NCBI RefSeq assembly: GCF_001591665.1
Contig: NZ_BCVI01000021.1
Location: 1-64,000, forward strand
Source of the DNA: Neobacillus soli NBRC 102451
GTDB taxonomy: Bacteria; Bacillota; Bacilli; Bacillales; Cytobacillaceae
Length of the DNA: 64,000 nt
Reading direction: 5' to 3'
Positions 17,650 through 24,790 of the stretch are shown in pieces. A program made the position numbers and the translations under genes. Below the pieces are notes generated by a model that saw nothing but the letters and a program-made list of their open reading frames with translations, made no database searches and was not told where the DNA came from. Numbering within the stretch: the stretch's first letter is position 1; each line of letters starts with the position of its first letter.

Positions 17650-19426
17650 ATTAACTGTTTATAAAAAAGTGAATAGGTCGCGAAACTTTTTCCTATTGAT
17701 TCTTGTTTGTTTGCTCGTGCTTGTCGGTGCCAAAATCATCATGGCCCACGAAAAAGTTACCGCCTACAAGGAAGCCGTGAGATTATTTCAGTCGGGGCAA
17801 TTGGTGGCTGCAGAGAAGAAGTTCAGGGTCGCCAAGCTGAACATTTCCGTCACAGACTATAACGAAGACATTAAAGAAAAACTATCGGTTCTATCACCGA
17901 TTCGCGAAGTCATGGAAGAATTAGATGAGCAGGCGGCGAGCTATAACGGGGAGAAGGACCTCGATAAACTCGTTGAAACGTATGATAGTTGGCAGGAAAG
18001 CCGGAAAAAGTGGGTGTCAGGCACCGCGGTTCAAAAGGATATGTATTTAGAGATGGTTGCACTGACCAAACTTGATAAGGAACTAAAGGGTTATTTTTCA
18101 GCAATAACGAAGACGAATCTTGCTAAACTTGCGAATGATTCTGGAATCGGGCAAGCAACAGAGGAAGAGATTTTTACTATCCTCCAAAAGATTCCTGACG
18201 AATATTACGGTGCTAATGGTGCGGCGAAATCAAAAAAGATTGGGACTTCATTCCAAACTTATTATGCGGCTAAAATAAATAAGTTGACCGCAGCGAATGC
18301 ACCGGTTGCCGAGATTGTGGCCGAAGGGAATAGGCAATTTGGGATGCTGAGTCAGTTTTCTATCGGTATCGGCTGGCTCAAGGATACCCTTAACAGCCAT
18401 TTATTAAAGGTCTTAACCGCGGCAATGGACAAGAAGGATTATCCAGCCTTCGCTGAGCAGGCGAACAGCGTCAAAAATCTGTCATCGAATATGAAGAATG
18501 CCAAGGTTTTTCCGTATATTGAAAAATCGAAGACCGATTTATTGGCGAGGGCGAAGGGGCTCACTGCCGGAAATAAGTATGCGGATGCCATCAGCATCTA
18601 TGAAGCGCTTAAACCATTGGAAAATACCGACCAGCTCATTACTTATGCCAATCTTGCTTGGGATAAATATGAACCGATTCGTGTTTTGGAGCGTCTGTAT
18701 CCAGAAAAGAAATTCCCTAATTATGTGAATGTGAAGGATAGATGGGGAGCGGACAGTGTCGTTGCGGCTATCTCCAAAGACGGCCGTATTTATTTAGGCA
18801 AGCTGAAGGGTGAAGCAGCAATGGCAGTTACTGAGGGGAATCTGGCAGGTTCACCGGCAATAGATAAGCTGACCTTCCAAAGCGGCTTAACCACTTCTGG
18901 AAATCCGGTCATTTATCTTGATGCCAAGTCAACGAAGCGGAAACATCATTATTTGGCCTATGAAGTCAGCAAAGGATCGATGGTGAAAATTCTTGATGTC
19001 GAAGCCGACAATCTAACCGTTGAATCGCAGCAGGTTTTATTAGTGGATAATCCAGCCGGGTCAGGTGCTGGGAAACTTGCCTACTATGAGCCGGACATTG
19101 ACGGAGAATATCAATTTACGAATATAAAAGTAGACTATGTTGATATCGAAGTTGATGATATTACCAAATACTACGGGAAAAAGGTACGCTTTACGGCATT
19201 TGCAGCTTCCGTAACAGACAGCGGGGCCTTGGTAACGCTATCGGAAACCTATAATGAAAGCACCAATAGCTATGATAAAATCTATTTATTGTTAAAAGGG
19301 CAGTCCGGATTTACCATCTATGCGAATTATACCGTTATCGGTATTTTTAACAGCTACACGAACATAACCGATGACAATGGCGAACAAGTACGCGTTCCAG
19401 TCTTCCAGGTGGAAAAAGTTGAATAG
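17642..19426 (+). CDS. Membrane-anchored protein with large extracytoplasmic region
   Basis: A 594-residue protein, third gene of the rightward operon. Its basic N-terminus and single helix (about 15-34, LLILVCLLVLVGAKIIM) suggest it is anchored with residues 35-594 outside. Residues about 40-70 (YKEAVRLFQSGQLVAAEKKF) look like a TPR-type helical pair; a second similar segment is near 300-330 (ADAISIYEALKPL). The C-terminal half is beta-rich, with a region resembling an OB-like fold near 500-590 (KKVRFTAFAASV). Start ATG 17642 with GAGGT 9 bases upstream, overlapping the zinc-ribbon gene. A copy of GGTGTCAGGCACC, the core of an intergenic repeat, is in frame at 18013-18025. Probably the outer arm of the complex; no named family. 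Confidence 0.7.
   Translation: MFKLTVYKKVNRSRNFFLLILVCLLVLVGAKIIMAHEKVTAYKEAVRLFQSGQLVAAEKKFRVAKLNISVTDYNEDIKEKLSVLSPIREVMEELDEQAASYNGEKDLDKLVETYDSWQESRKKWVSGTAVQKDMYLEMVALTKLDKELKGYFSAITKTNLAKLANDSGIGQATEEEIFTILQKIPDEYYGANGAAKSKKIGTSFQTYYAAKINKLTAANAPVAEIVAEGNRQFGMLSQFSIGIGWLKDTLNSHLLKVLTAAMDKKDYPAFAEQANSVKNLSSNMKNAKVFPYIEKSKTDLLARAKGLTAGNKYADAISIYEALKPLENTDQLITYANLAWDKYEPIRVLERLYPEKKFPNYVNVKDRWGADSVVAAISKDGRIYLGKLKGEAAMAVTEGNLAGSPAIDKLTFQSGLTTSGNPVIYLDAKSTKRKHHYLAYEVSKGSMVKILDVEADNLTVESQQVLLVDNPAGSGAGKLAYYEPDIDGEYQFTNIKVDYVDIEVDDITKYYGKKVRFTAFAASVTDSGALVTLSETYNESTNSYDKIYLLLKGQSGFTIYANYTVIGIFNSYTNITDDNGEQVRVPVFQVEKVE
18013..18025 (+). repeat. In-frame copy of the GGTGTCAGGCACC core
   Basis: Thirteen bases identical to the core of the dispersed element, read here as V-S-G-T. 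It continues with CGC, as in the intergenic copies. Confidence 0.6.
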
Positions 19427-19476
19427 GGGCAATGGAGGACATTTTGGTGGTGAAAACCAAAAGTGAAGAGCTGGTG

Positions 19477-19736
19477 AGTGCCCATCGAGAGGGAAAAAGC
19501 CTTTGGTCGGGCACTGAGAAGAGTCCAGAGTGCCCAATGAGAGGAAAAAAACCCGCGGACGGGCACTGAGAAGAGTCCAGAGTGCCCATTGAGAGGGAAA
19601 AAGCCCCCGTCCGGGCACTGTGGAAAGCTCAGAGTGCCCATCGAGAGGGAAAAAGCCCTCGGTCGGGCACTGTGGAAAGCCCAGAGTGCCCGCCGAAAGG
19701 AAAAAAACCCCCGGACGGGCACTGAGAAGAGTCCAA
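19477..19736. repeat. Five-unit 52-bp tandem hairpin array
   Basis: AGTGCCC starts at 19477, 19529, 19581, 19633 and 19685, an exact 52-bp period. Each unit has AGTGCCC, 25 bases with a central G/A-rich and C-rich part, GGGCACT, and a 13-base link of one of two types. Each unit can fold as a hairpin. The array starts about 50 bp after the rightward operon. Open frames across it are by-products of the repeat. Confidence 0.9.
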
Positions 19737-19746
19737 AGAGAAAAGA

Positions 19747-19780
19747 AAAGTCCTTCATCAGGTTGATGAAGGACATTTTT
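19747..19780. terminator. Bidirectional terminator after the repeat array
   Basis: GTCCTTCATCA at 19750-19760 pairs with TGATGAAGGAC at 19764-19774. T runs follow on both strands. It separates the rightward operon from the leftward DUF4359-like gene. Confidence 0.8.
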
Positions 19781-19781
19781 A

Positions 19782-20084
19782 TCATTCTTCCGAGTTTGAC
19801 AGCGAGATAAATCGGTTGAAGACCCCAATCGTGGTGGACTTTCCCATTCCTACTTCAGTGAAGTCTGTTTTATAGACGGAGAAAATGAAATAATCGGACT
19901 TTGTTGTTCCTGAATCGAAGATTGATTTTCCTGCAACCGAGAGAATCCCTTTTTTTAGAAGGTTAGACGATTGATCCATCGTTTTGTGATTAATCCAATC
20001 GATATACTCCGAGCGACCAGGATTTGTTGCGGATAAAACAAAGATCGCCACGACTAACAGAATGATAGAAGCTAGACGTTTCAT
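19782..20084 (-). CDS. DUF4359-like small secreted protein
   Basis: A 100-residue protein starting at ATG 20084 (upstream GGATGGGGG serves as ribosome binding site). A signal peptide or anchor (about 1-20, RLASIILLVVAIFVLSA) is followed by TNPGRSEYIDWI, which resembles the opening of DUF4359 proteins, and by a beta-rich C-terminus (DYFIFSVYKTDF, TTIGVFNRFISL). The function of the family is unknown. A longer reading from 20171 lacks a ribosome binding site and would bury the signal sequence, so it is rejected. The gene is monocistronic and ends at the terminator at 19747-19780. Confidence 0.65.
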   Translation of the reverse strand: MKRLASIILLVVAIFVLSATNPGRSEYIDWINHKTMDQSSNLLKKGILSVAGKSIFDSGTTKSDYFIFSVYKTDFTEVGMGKSTTIGVFNRFISLSNSEE

Positions 20085-20284
20085 TAACCCGTACCCCCAT
20101 CCAAACAGTTGTCCACTGTAAACTTTAATATAATATAGTATAAGTTGGAAATCGCTATTTGTAAATATCACTACCGCGCTAATTAATCACCACAATCTGC
20201 ACGATAAAAATTCAGATGATATTACCCTGCTAATATGTTAAATTATTACTATTACAAACTTTCAAAAAAGAAGGAGATAATGCC

Positions 20285-20380
20285 GTGACGCGAAAGTGGA
20301 AGTGGATGCTTTGCTGTTTCCTTTTCCTGCTGTTTTTAAACGGGTTCGGGATAGCTGTGGTAAAGGTTTTAGGGAAGTAG
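20285..20380 (+). CDS. 31-residue hydrophobic peptide
   Basis: A short frame starting with GTG at 20285, 8 bases after AAGGAGA. It encodes a basic N-terminus (TRKWKW) and a hydrophobic stretch with two cysteines (MLCCFLFLLFLNGFGIAVV). It ends 29 bases before the CPBP-like protease gene. The strong ribosome binding site and membrane-like composition support translation. It has no known family and could be a leader peptide for the next gene or a small membrane protein. Confidence 0.5.
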   Translation: MTRKWKWMLCCFLFLLFLNGFGIAVVKVLGK

Positions 20381-20409
20381 ATGAAATTTGGAGGGCAGGG
20401 AATGACGTT

Positions 20410-21336
20410 ATGACAACAAATTTAACCAAACCGATGTCAAAAAAGCTCCTATTTGCCATCATCCTTGTGACAATTGGCGCGGAGGTTCTACTCTATCTAA
20501 CTAGGTACAGCACTATGGCCAACACCCTTTATGATGCTGTCATGGTTTCCTCCTTTTTTATCGGCTGGAAGCTGTATCGAAGGCTTGGCAGTCCACACGA
20601 TCATCCAAAAACAAAACGGCAGCATGCGCTTCAATTCACAGGCGCGTTTCTCCTCTTCTTTCTCGGAAGCATGGTGATTAACGTTTTTTCAACCATGACG
20701 CTCGAGGATTTTAACACGGATTATGATCATTACGTTCAAAACTATACGTCGGTGCAGACGTATATGGGGACTGACGATGACGATGGTGCCCACCCAGCCA
20801 AACCGATTTGGTCCTTTTTTGAAAAAGTAGATACTATTGGCTATGATTTATATACGGACACACTTGCTGGTTTAGAAGAGGTTTGGCGGCTGGGCTATAT
20901 CATTCTTCTGCTTGTTATTTTTAAAAAGGTCTTCCCGCGTCGCTGGGAGAGCGGCCGCAGGGATATCTTCTTGATGACTGCGCTGTTCCTCACCTCGATT
21001 ATCTTCGGGATCGACCATACCTTAGATAAGGAACAGCCCTGGTCGATTAAAATGGGGGCGATTGTCACCTTCGCTAATATGGGATTCTTATTTGGCCTTC
21101 TCCTATTATGGACACGAAACCTATGGGTGATCGTCCTTGTTCACGCCCTCTATGACATAACGGCGACACTGTCATGGTACTATGTCGACTACGCCGTCGA
21201 ATTATTTGCATTGGTGGTTTTACTTATTCACGTCATTCTTTTTAGCTTTGAAAAATCAAACCAAAGACGATTAAGTCGAGAGAGTGGGATGATTGAACTG
21301 GTGCAAGCACCGGAAATAATCCATAACGTAGAATAG
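20410..21336 (+). CDS. CPBP-like intramembrane protease
   Basis: A 308-residue polytopic membrane protein with about seven hydrophobic helices. Three motifs resemble the CAAX protease/bacteriocin-processing (CPBP) family: EEVWR, FGIDH and HALYD, in the right order and each in or beside a helix. The first motif is one residue shorter than the usual EExxxR, so activity is not assured. ATG at 20410 is chosen because GGAGGGCAGGG lies just upstream; the longer reading to 20296 runs through the small-peptide gene in another frame. An acidic loop (TDDDDGAH) lies between helices. Substrate unknown. It is followed by a strong terminator. Confidence 0.65.
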   Translation: MTTNLTKPMSKKLLFAIILVTIGAEVLLYLTRYSTMANTLYDAVMVSSFFIGWKLYRRLGSPHDHPKTKRQHALQFTGAFLLFFLGSMVINVFSTMTLEDFNTDYDHYVQNYTSVQTYMGTDDDDGAHPAKPIWSFFEKVDTIGYDLYTDTLAGLEEVWRLGYIILLLVIFKKVFPRRWESGRRDIFLMTALFLTSIIFGIDHTLDKEQPWSIKMGAIVTFANMGFLFGLLLLWTRNLWVIVLVHALYDITATLSWYYVDYAVELFALVVLLIHVILFSFEKSNQRRLSRESGMIELVQAPEIIHNVE

Positions 21337-21339
21337 AAT

Positions 21340-21390
21340 AATAGGAAAGAGGCTGCCGACCATGCGGGAGCCTCTTTCCTATTGTCTATT
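21340..21390. terminator. Strong bidirectional terminator
   Basis: A perfect 15-bp stem (21340-21354 with 21369-21383, AATAGGAAAGAGGCT) around a 14-base loop, between convergent genes. Confidence 0.8.
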
Positions 21391-21409
21391 AAAGATTCGG
21401 GTTAACAGT

Positions 21410-22015
21410 TTAATATTGATACATTTTTGATTCGACCCAATAGTGAACCGTCCCATCCTCTTGCCGAAGATATTTTATATGTTTGTTTGCAAAAGCGTTC
21501 ATTAAACTTTCCGCCGCTAGTTCCTTTTTTATATTCAGTTCGATAATTTTTTTATTTAACTGAGTCGAGTTAAGGGTTTTTATGTTGCTTAAGTAGGTAA
21601 TAATTTCAAGCTGCTGTTCGAAGACATCGATCAAATCCTGTTTGTGACCGTTAAAGCTTGAAGGTGCTTTTAAGGCATGTACCTTTTTTAGCAGCTCTGC
21701 TTGCATTGCTTTGGCATGTTGAGGGGTGATTGCATTTTTTTCAATAAGGTCATACAGCAGCTGCTCACTTTGCACATTGCAGTTCTGTTCGATTGCTAAA
21801 TAGGAAACAATCTTCTCAGGGGTTGAAGCAGCATAATCGCTTAGAAAAAATGAACAGATAAGGATCAATGCAAATAAGCCGCCAATCGCATAGGCCCACT
21901 TTTTCAAAGAGCGGCTATTATTAGTAGAAACAGCCTCATCGTTTGAATGGACCTGGGCTCTTATCTGGAGCTCTTCTAATTCTTGTTTCACCTTTTGTTG
22001 GGCGGCAGTCAGCAT
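21410..22015 (-). CDS. Hypothetical single-pass membrane protein
   Basis: A 201-residue protein with an N-terminal cytoplasmic helix (AAQQKVKQELEELQIRAQ), one transmembrane segment at about 40-60 (WAYAIGGLFALILICSFFL) and an outer domain of about 140 residues that is helical with coiled-coil character. A single cysteine (NCNV) is outside. ATG start with GGAGAG 7 bases upstream. I recognise no family. It is monocistronic and convergent with the CPBP-like gene. Confidence 0.65.
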   Translation of the reverse strand: MLTAAQQKVKQELEELQIRAQVHSNDEAVSTNNSRSLKKWAYAIGGLFALILICSFFLSDYAASTPEKIVSYLAIEQNCNVQSEQLLYDLIEKNAITPQHAKAMQAELLKKVHALKAPSSFNGHKQDLIDVFEQQLEIITYLSNIKTLNSTQLNKKIIELNIKKELAAESLMNAFANKHIKYLRQEDGTVHYWVESKMYQY

Positions 22016-22276
22016 TTTAAAGCTCTCCGTTTTTCGTAGAATAGATGGAAACTATTAATATCCTACTACAAAAGGTAACAGAAAATCCATTTATTCTCCA
22101 ATTTTCATAAAAAATTTCCTAGGAAAATGGGAGTTAAATAGGAGTAAAGTTATCTTACCCAATTAAATTTGAAAAACATGTAGAAATTTATCGAAAGATT
22201 TATGAGTAAAATTACACCCTGACTTTATGAAATTTATGGTATTGTTGTAATAAATGAAGGGTGAGGTGTTGCAATT

Positions 22277-23560
22277 GTGTTAAAACGTTTATTCATTGGT
22301 ATTATTATATTATTCTTAGGATTCATGGTTTTCCCCCAGGGGCCAGCTGCTCAGGCAAGTACCAAACAACAACTAATTATTATTAATAAAAAGATTAACA
22401 GACTGGCATTCTACGAAGATGGTAAATTAATTAAAACATACGTAGTGGCAACAGGAAGGACCCGAAGTCTAACTCCGGAAGGAACTTTCTACATACGGGA
22501 GAAAATCACCAATCGGCCTTACTACACATTGGGTATTCCAGGTGGAGACCCGCGGAATCCACTAGGGAACCGCTGGATGGGGTTAAGCAAAAGTGAGAAT
22601 GGAACCTATCCTTATGCAATCCATGGAAATAGTAATGAAAGTTCAATTGGGAAATACATATCTGGCGGCTGTGTCCGGATGCATAACTGGGAAGTTCGTG
22701 AATTATACAGCAAGGTAAGGGTGAAAACAAAAGTAGTTATTACTACCTCATCCAAAAGCTTTCAACAGCTAGCGGCACCCTATTTTAAAAATATTGATGT
22801 AAAGGCACCGGCAGTTCCGACTGTTAATCCTGTTTCCGATAAATCAAAAGAAGTGACTGGTAAAACAGAAAAAGGAGCCTACGTGACTATTAAAATTGGC
22901 TCATGGAAAGCCCCTGCAAAACGTGCAGATGCAAAAGGATATTTTAAAGTTACAATTCCGCGCCAAAAGGCAGGTAAGAAAATCAGCGTTACAGCGGCCG
23001 ATGCTTCTAAAAATGTAAGTAAAGCAAAAACTGTAACAGTCTTGGACAAAACGGCTCCATCTGTCTCAACTGTAAATCCTGTTTCAGACAAATCAACAGC
23101 GGTTTCCGGAAAAACAGAAGCAGGAGCGGCCGTTACAGTTGCAATTGGATCTTGGAAATCTAAAGTAAAACTAGCGGATGCAAAAGGAAAGTTCACCGTA
23201 ACAATTCCAAAGCAAAAGGCTGGTACAAAATTAAATGTTACTGCTAAGGATAAAGCTGGAAATGTAAGTGCTGCTAAGAGTTTGGTTGTTCTTGATAAAA
23301 CCGCTCCAGATGCACCAAAGGTAAATCCTGTTGTTGATGGTGTAACTGAAGTAACCGGCAATGCCGAAGCCAACTCAACTATCACCATTAAAGTTGACAG
23401 CACTGTAATTGGCACTGTCAAGACTGATAAGAATGGCACTTTTAAAGTGACATTCCAAGAAGCCTTAACAGCGGGAACTAAGTTAAGTGTGACCGCAACA
23501 GATGCAGCAAAGAATATAAGTGCTGCAACTCCTGTAGAAGTAAAACCAGCAGTAAACTAG
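22277..23560 (+). CDS. L,D-transpeptidase (YkuD type) with three Ig-like repeats
   Basis: A 427-residue secreted enzyme. A signal peptide (about 1-27) precedes a YkuD-type L,D-transpeptidase domain (about 32-158). The catalytic set is visible: H116 in AIHGNS and C132 in SGGCVRM. Such enzymes make 3-3 peptidoglycan cross-links or attach proteins, working outside the membrane. Three Ig-like repeats of about 82 residues follow (about 167-427), each with a VTGKT/VSGKT core and ending before DKTAP. They are the same lysine-rich type found at the ends of three other secreted proteins in this window. GTG start at 22277 with GGGTGAGGTG upstream. It is followed by a terminator. Confidence 0.88.
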   Translation: MLKRLFIGIIILFLGFMVFPQGPAAQASTKQQLIIINKKINRLAFYEDGKLIKTYVVATGRTRSLTPEGTFYIREKITNRPYYTLGIPGGDPRNPLGNRWMGLSKSENGTYPYAIHGNSNESSIGKYISGGCVRMHNWEVRELYSKVRVKTKVVITTSSKSFQQLAAPYFKNIDVKAPAVPTVNPVSDKSKEVTGKTEKGAYVTIKIGSWKAPAKRADAKGYFKVTIPRQKAGKKISVTAADASKNVSKAKTVTVLDKTAPSVSTVNPVSDKSTAVSGKTEAGAAVTVAIGSWKSKVKLADAKGKFTVTIPKQKAGTKLNVTAKDKAGNVSAAKSLVVLDKTAPDAPKVNPVVDGVTEVTGNAEANSTITIKVDSTVIGTVKTDKNGTFKVTFQEALTAGTKLSVTATDAAKNISAATPVEVKPAVN

Positions 23561-23577
23561 ATTGAAATATTCAAAGT

Positions 23578-23617
23578 ACAGCATACAATCATTCGTGAAT
23601 GTGTGCTGTTTTTTTTG
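23578..23617 (+). terminator. Rho-independent terminator of the L,D-transpeptidase gene
   Basis: ACAGCATACA pairs with TGTGTGCTGT (one G-T pair) and a run of eight or more T follows. Confidence 0.85.
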
Positions 23618-23724
23618 GAAAAAAATAATCGTGTTCTAGTCCTGTTGTGCGGCAAATGAAGCTTGCGTTTTTCTTTTGAGAGATGTGGTGGTGTGAATTT
23701 GGTGTTAGGGTGAATTTGAAGGGA

Positions 23725-23796
23725 TTGGCGGAAATAACAGAGAGGTTGGCGGAATAAATACGAAAGTTGGCGGAATCTCAGGCAAGTTTGGCGGAA
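23725..23796. repeat. 21-bp-period TTGGCGGAA array
   Basis: TTGGCGGAA starts at 23725, 23746, 23767 and 23788, an exact 21-bp period with variable bases between. It is in an otherwise empty stretch (23618-23876) where no gene is seen. Confidence 0.85.
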
Positions 23797-23876
23797 TCCG
23801 TCCAAAATTAACTAAATCCCCGGACAAACCCTCCAAAGGAGTAACCTTATTACCAATTTCTCAAGAAAAAAGTATC

Positions 23877-23914
23877 AAAAAAGTCCCAAGTGATGTGATC
23901 TCACCTGGGACTTC
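23877..23914 (-). terminator. Terminator of the LysM-3D gene
   Basis: AAGTCCCAAGTGA (23881 onward) pairs with TCACCTGGGACTT, and a T run follows on the minus strand. Confidence 0.8.
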
Positions 23915-23921
23915 CTTTTAT

Positions 23922-24494
23922 TTATCTTAAAATTTTAATCTTGACATTTTTTCTTCCCCATTGAATGGCTTTCTTATTAGATGGGACGAACACATCGATC
24001 TTCTTTCCTTTAATCGCACCACCGGTGTCAGCAGCAATGGCATAACCATAACCCTCAACATAGACCTTCGTTCCTAATTTAATGACTCTAGGATCCACGG
24101 AAATTACTTTTAGATTTGGATTCTTCTTAAGGTTTAAACCAGTAGCTGTTCTTCCAGAACATCTTCTGCAATTCGCAGTATAGGCAGTTGCTTCAACTGT
24201 GAATGTCTTTACTACTTTTAACTTCTTTGACTGTGACTTACTAGCTTTTGCTTTTTTAACAGGTTTACTAGAAGCCACCTTAGAGACTTTTAGTTTTTGA
24301 TTCGGGTGAATAATATCTGATTTAAGTTTGTTCCATTGTTTTAAATTGTTAATGGTGATTTTATGTATTTTTGCAATACGATAAAGTGAATCGCCACTTT
24401 TTACTTTATATATATTTGAAGCTGCCAATGCCCCATGATTACTTCCAAAAAATATTAAACCTGCCAAACCAAACGTGAGTAGGAACTTCTTCAT
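23922..24494 (-). CDS. Secreted LysM plus 3D-domain wall protein (YocH-like)
   Basis: A 190-residue protein with a signal peptide (about 1-25), one LysM peptidoglycan-binding domain (about 28-71, YKVKSGDSLYRIAK), a lysine/serine linker (72-95) and a C-terminal 3D domain (about 98-190). The 3D domain keeps D156 in ADTGG and D167 in KIDVF, the aspartates that name the fold. C109 and C112 form a CRRC motif that may chelate metal or form a disulphide. The domain set matches YocH-type wall proteins, thought to be muralytic, though YocH of B. subtilis has two LysM domains. ATG start with AAAGGGG upstream. Confidence 0.8.
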   Translation of the reverse strand: MKKFLLTFGLAGLIFFGSNHGALAASNIYKVKSGDSLYRIAKIHKITINNLKQWNKLKSDIIHPNQKLKVSKVASSKPVKKAKASKSQSKKLKVVKTFTVEATAYTANCRRCSGRTATGLNLKKNPNLKVISVDPRVIKLGTKVYVEGYGYAIAADTGGAIKGKKIDVFVPSNKKAIQWGRKNVKIKILR

Positions 24495-24595
24495 CTAATG
24501 AAAACCCCTTTCTACTGATAACATAAAGTTAACATACTAGTATTACAGCTAGATTTCAGAAATTTACTAGTTTAATGACAATAGGATGTAAATAT

Positions 24596-24650
24596 GGTGT
24601 CAGGCACCGCTCGTGGACAAACTAGTAGTTTTGTGTACCTGGGGTGGACA
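24596..24650 (+). repeat. Dispersed GTGTCAGGCACC repeat, copy 2
   Basis: Starts GGTGTCAGGCACCGCTCGTG and ends GGGGTGGACA, like the copies at 2240-2282 and 42658-42702 but with a longer middle. It is the main recognisable element between the LysM-3D gene and the subtilase gene. Confidence 0.8.
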
Positions 24651-24790
24651 GTGCGGATTAATTAACCCTCATTCTAGTAAAATATTCTATAAGTATTTTT
24701 TTACCAACTCCCCCTTAATCCTAGGTAAAAATGGTAGAATGAATATTAAATAGACACATATTATACCTGAATATTAATGGGGGAGAATTA

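Noticed and set aside
2340-19426. Known anti-phage defence system
   Set aside because: No nuclease, NADase, pore-forming or other effector domain is seen; components point to an envelope machine, though defence cannot be excluded.
19477-19736. CRISPR array
   Set aside because: The full 52-bp unit repeats, arms and links included; there are no unique spacers and no cas genes.
19292-19828. Open frames of 80-178 residues across the 52-bp array on the minus strand
   Set aside because: They exist because 52-bp repeats keep frames open in rotation; sequence is repetitive, overlaps a terminator, and lacks ribosome binding sites.
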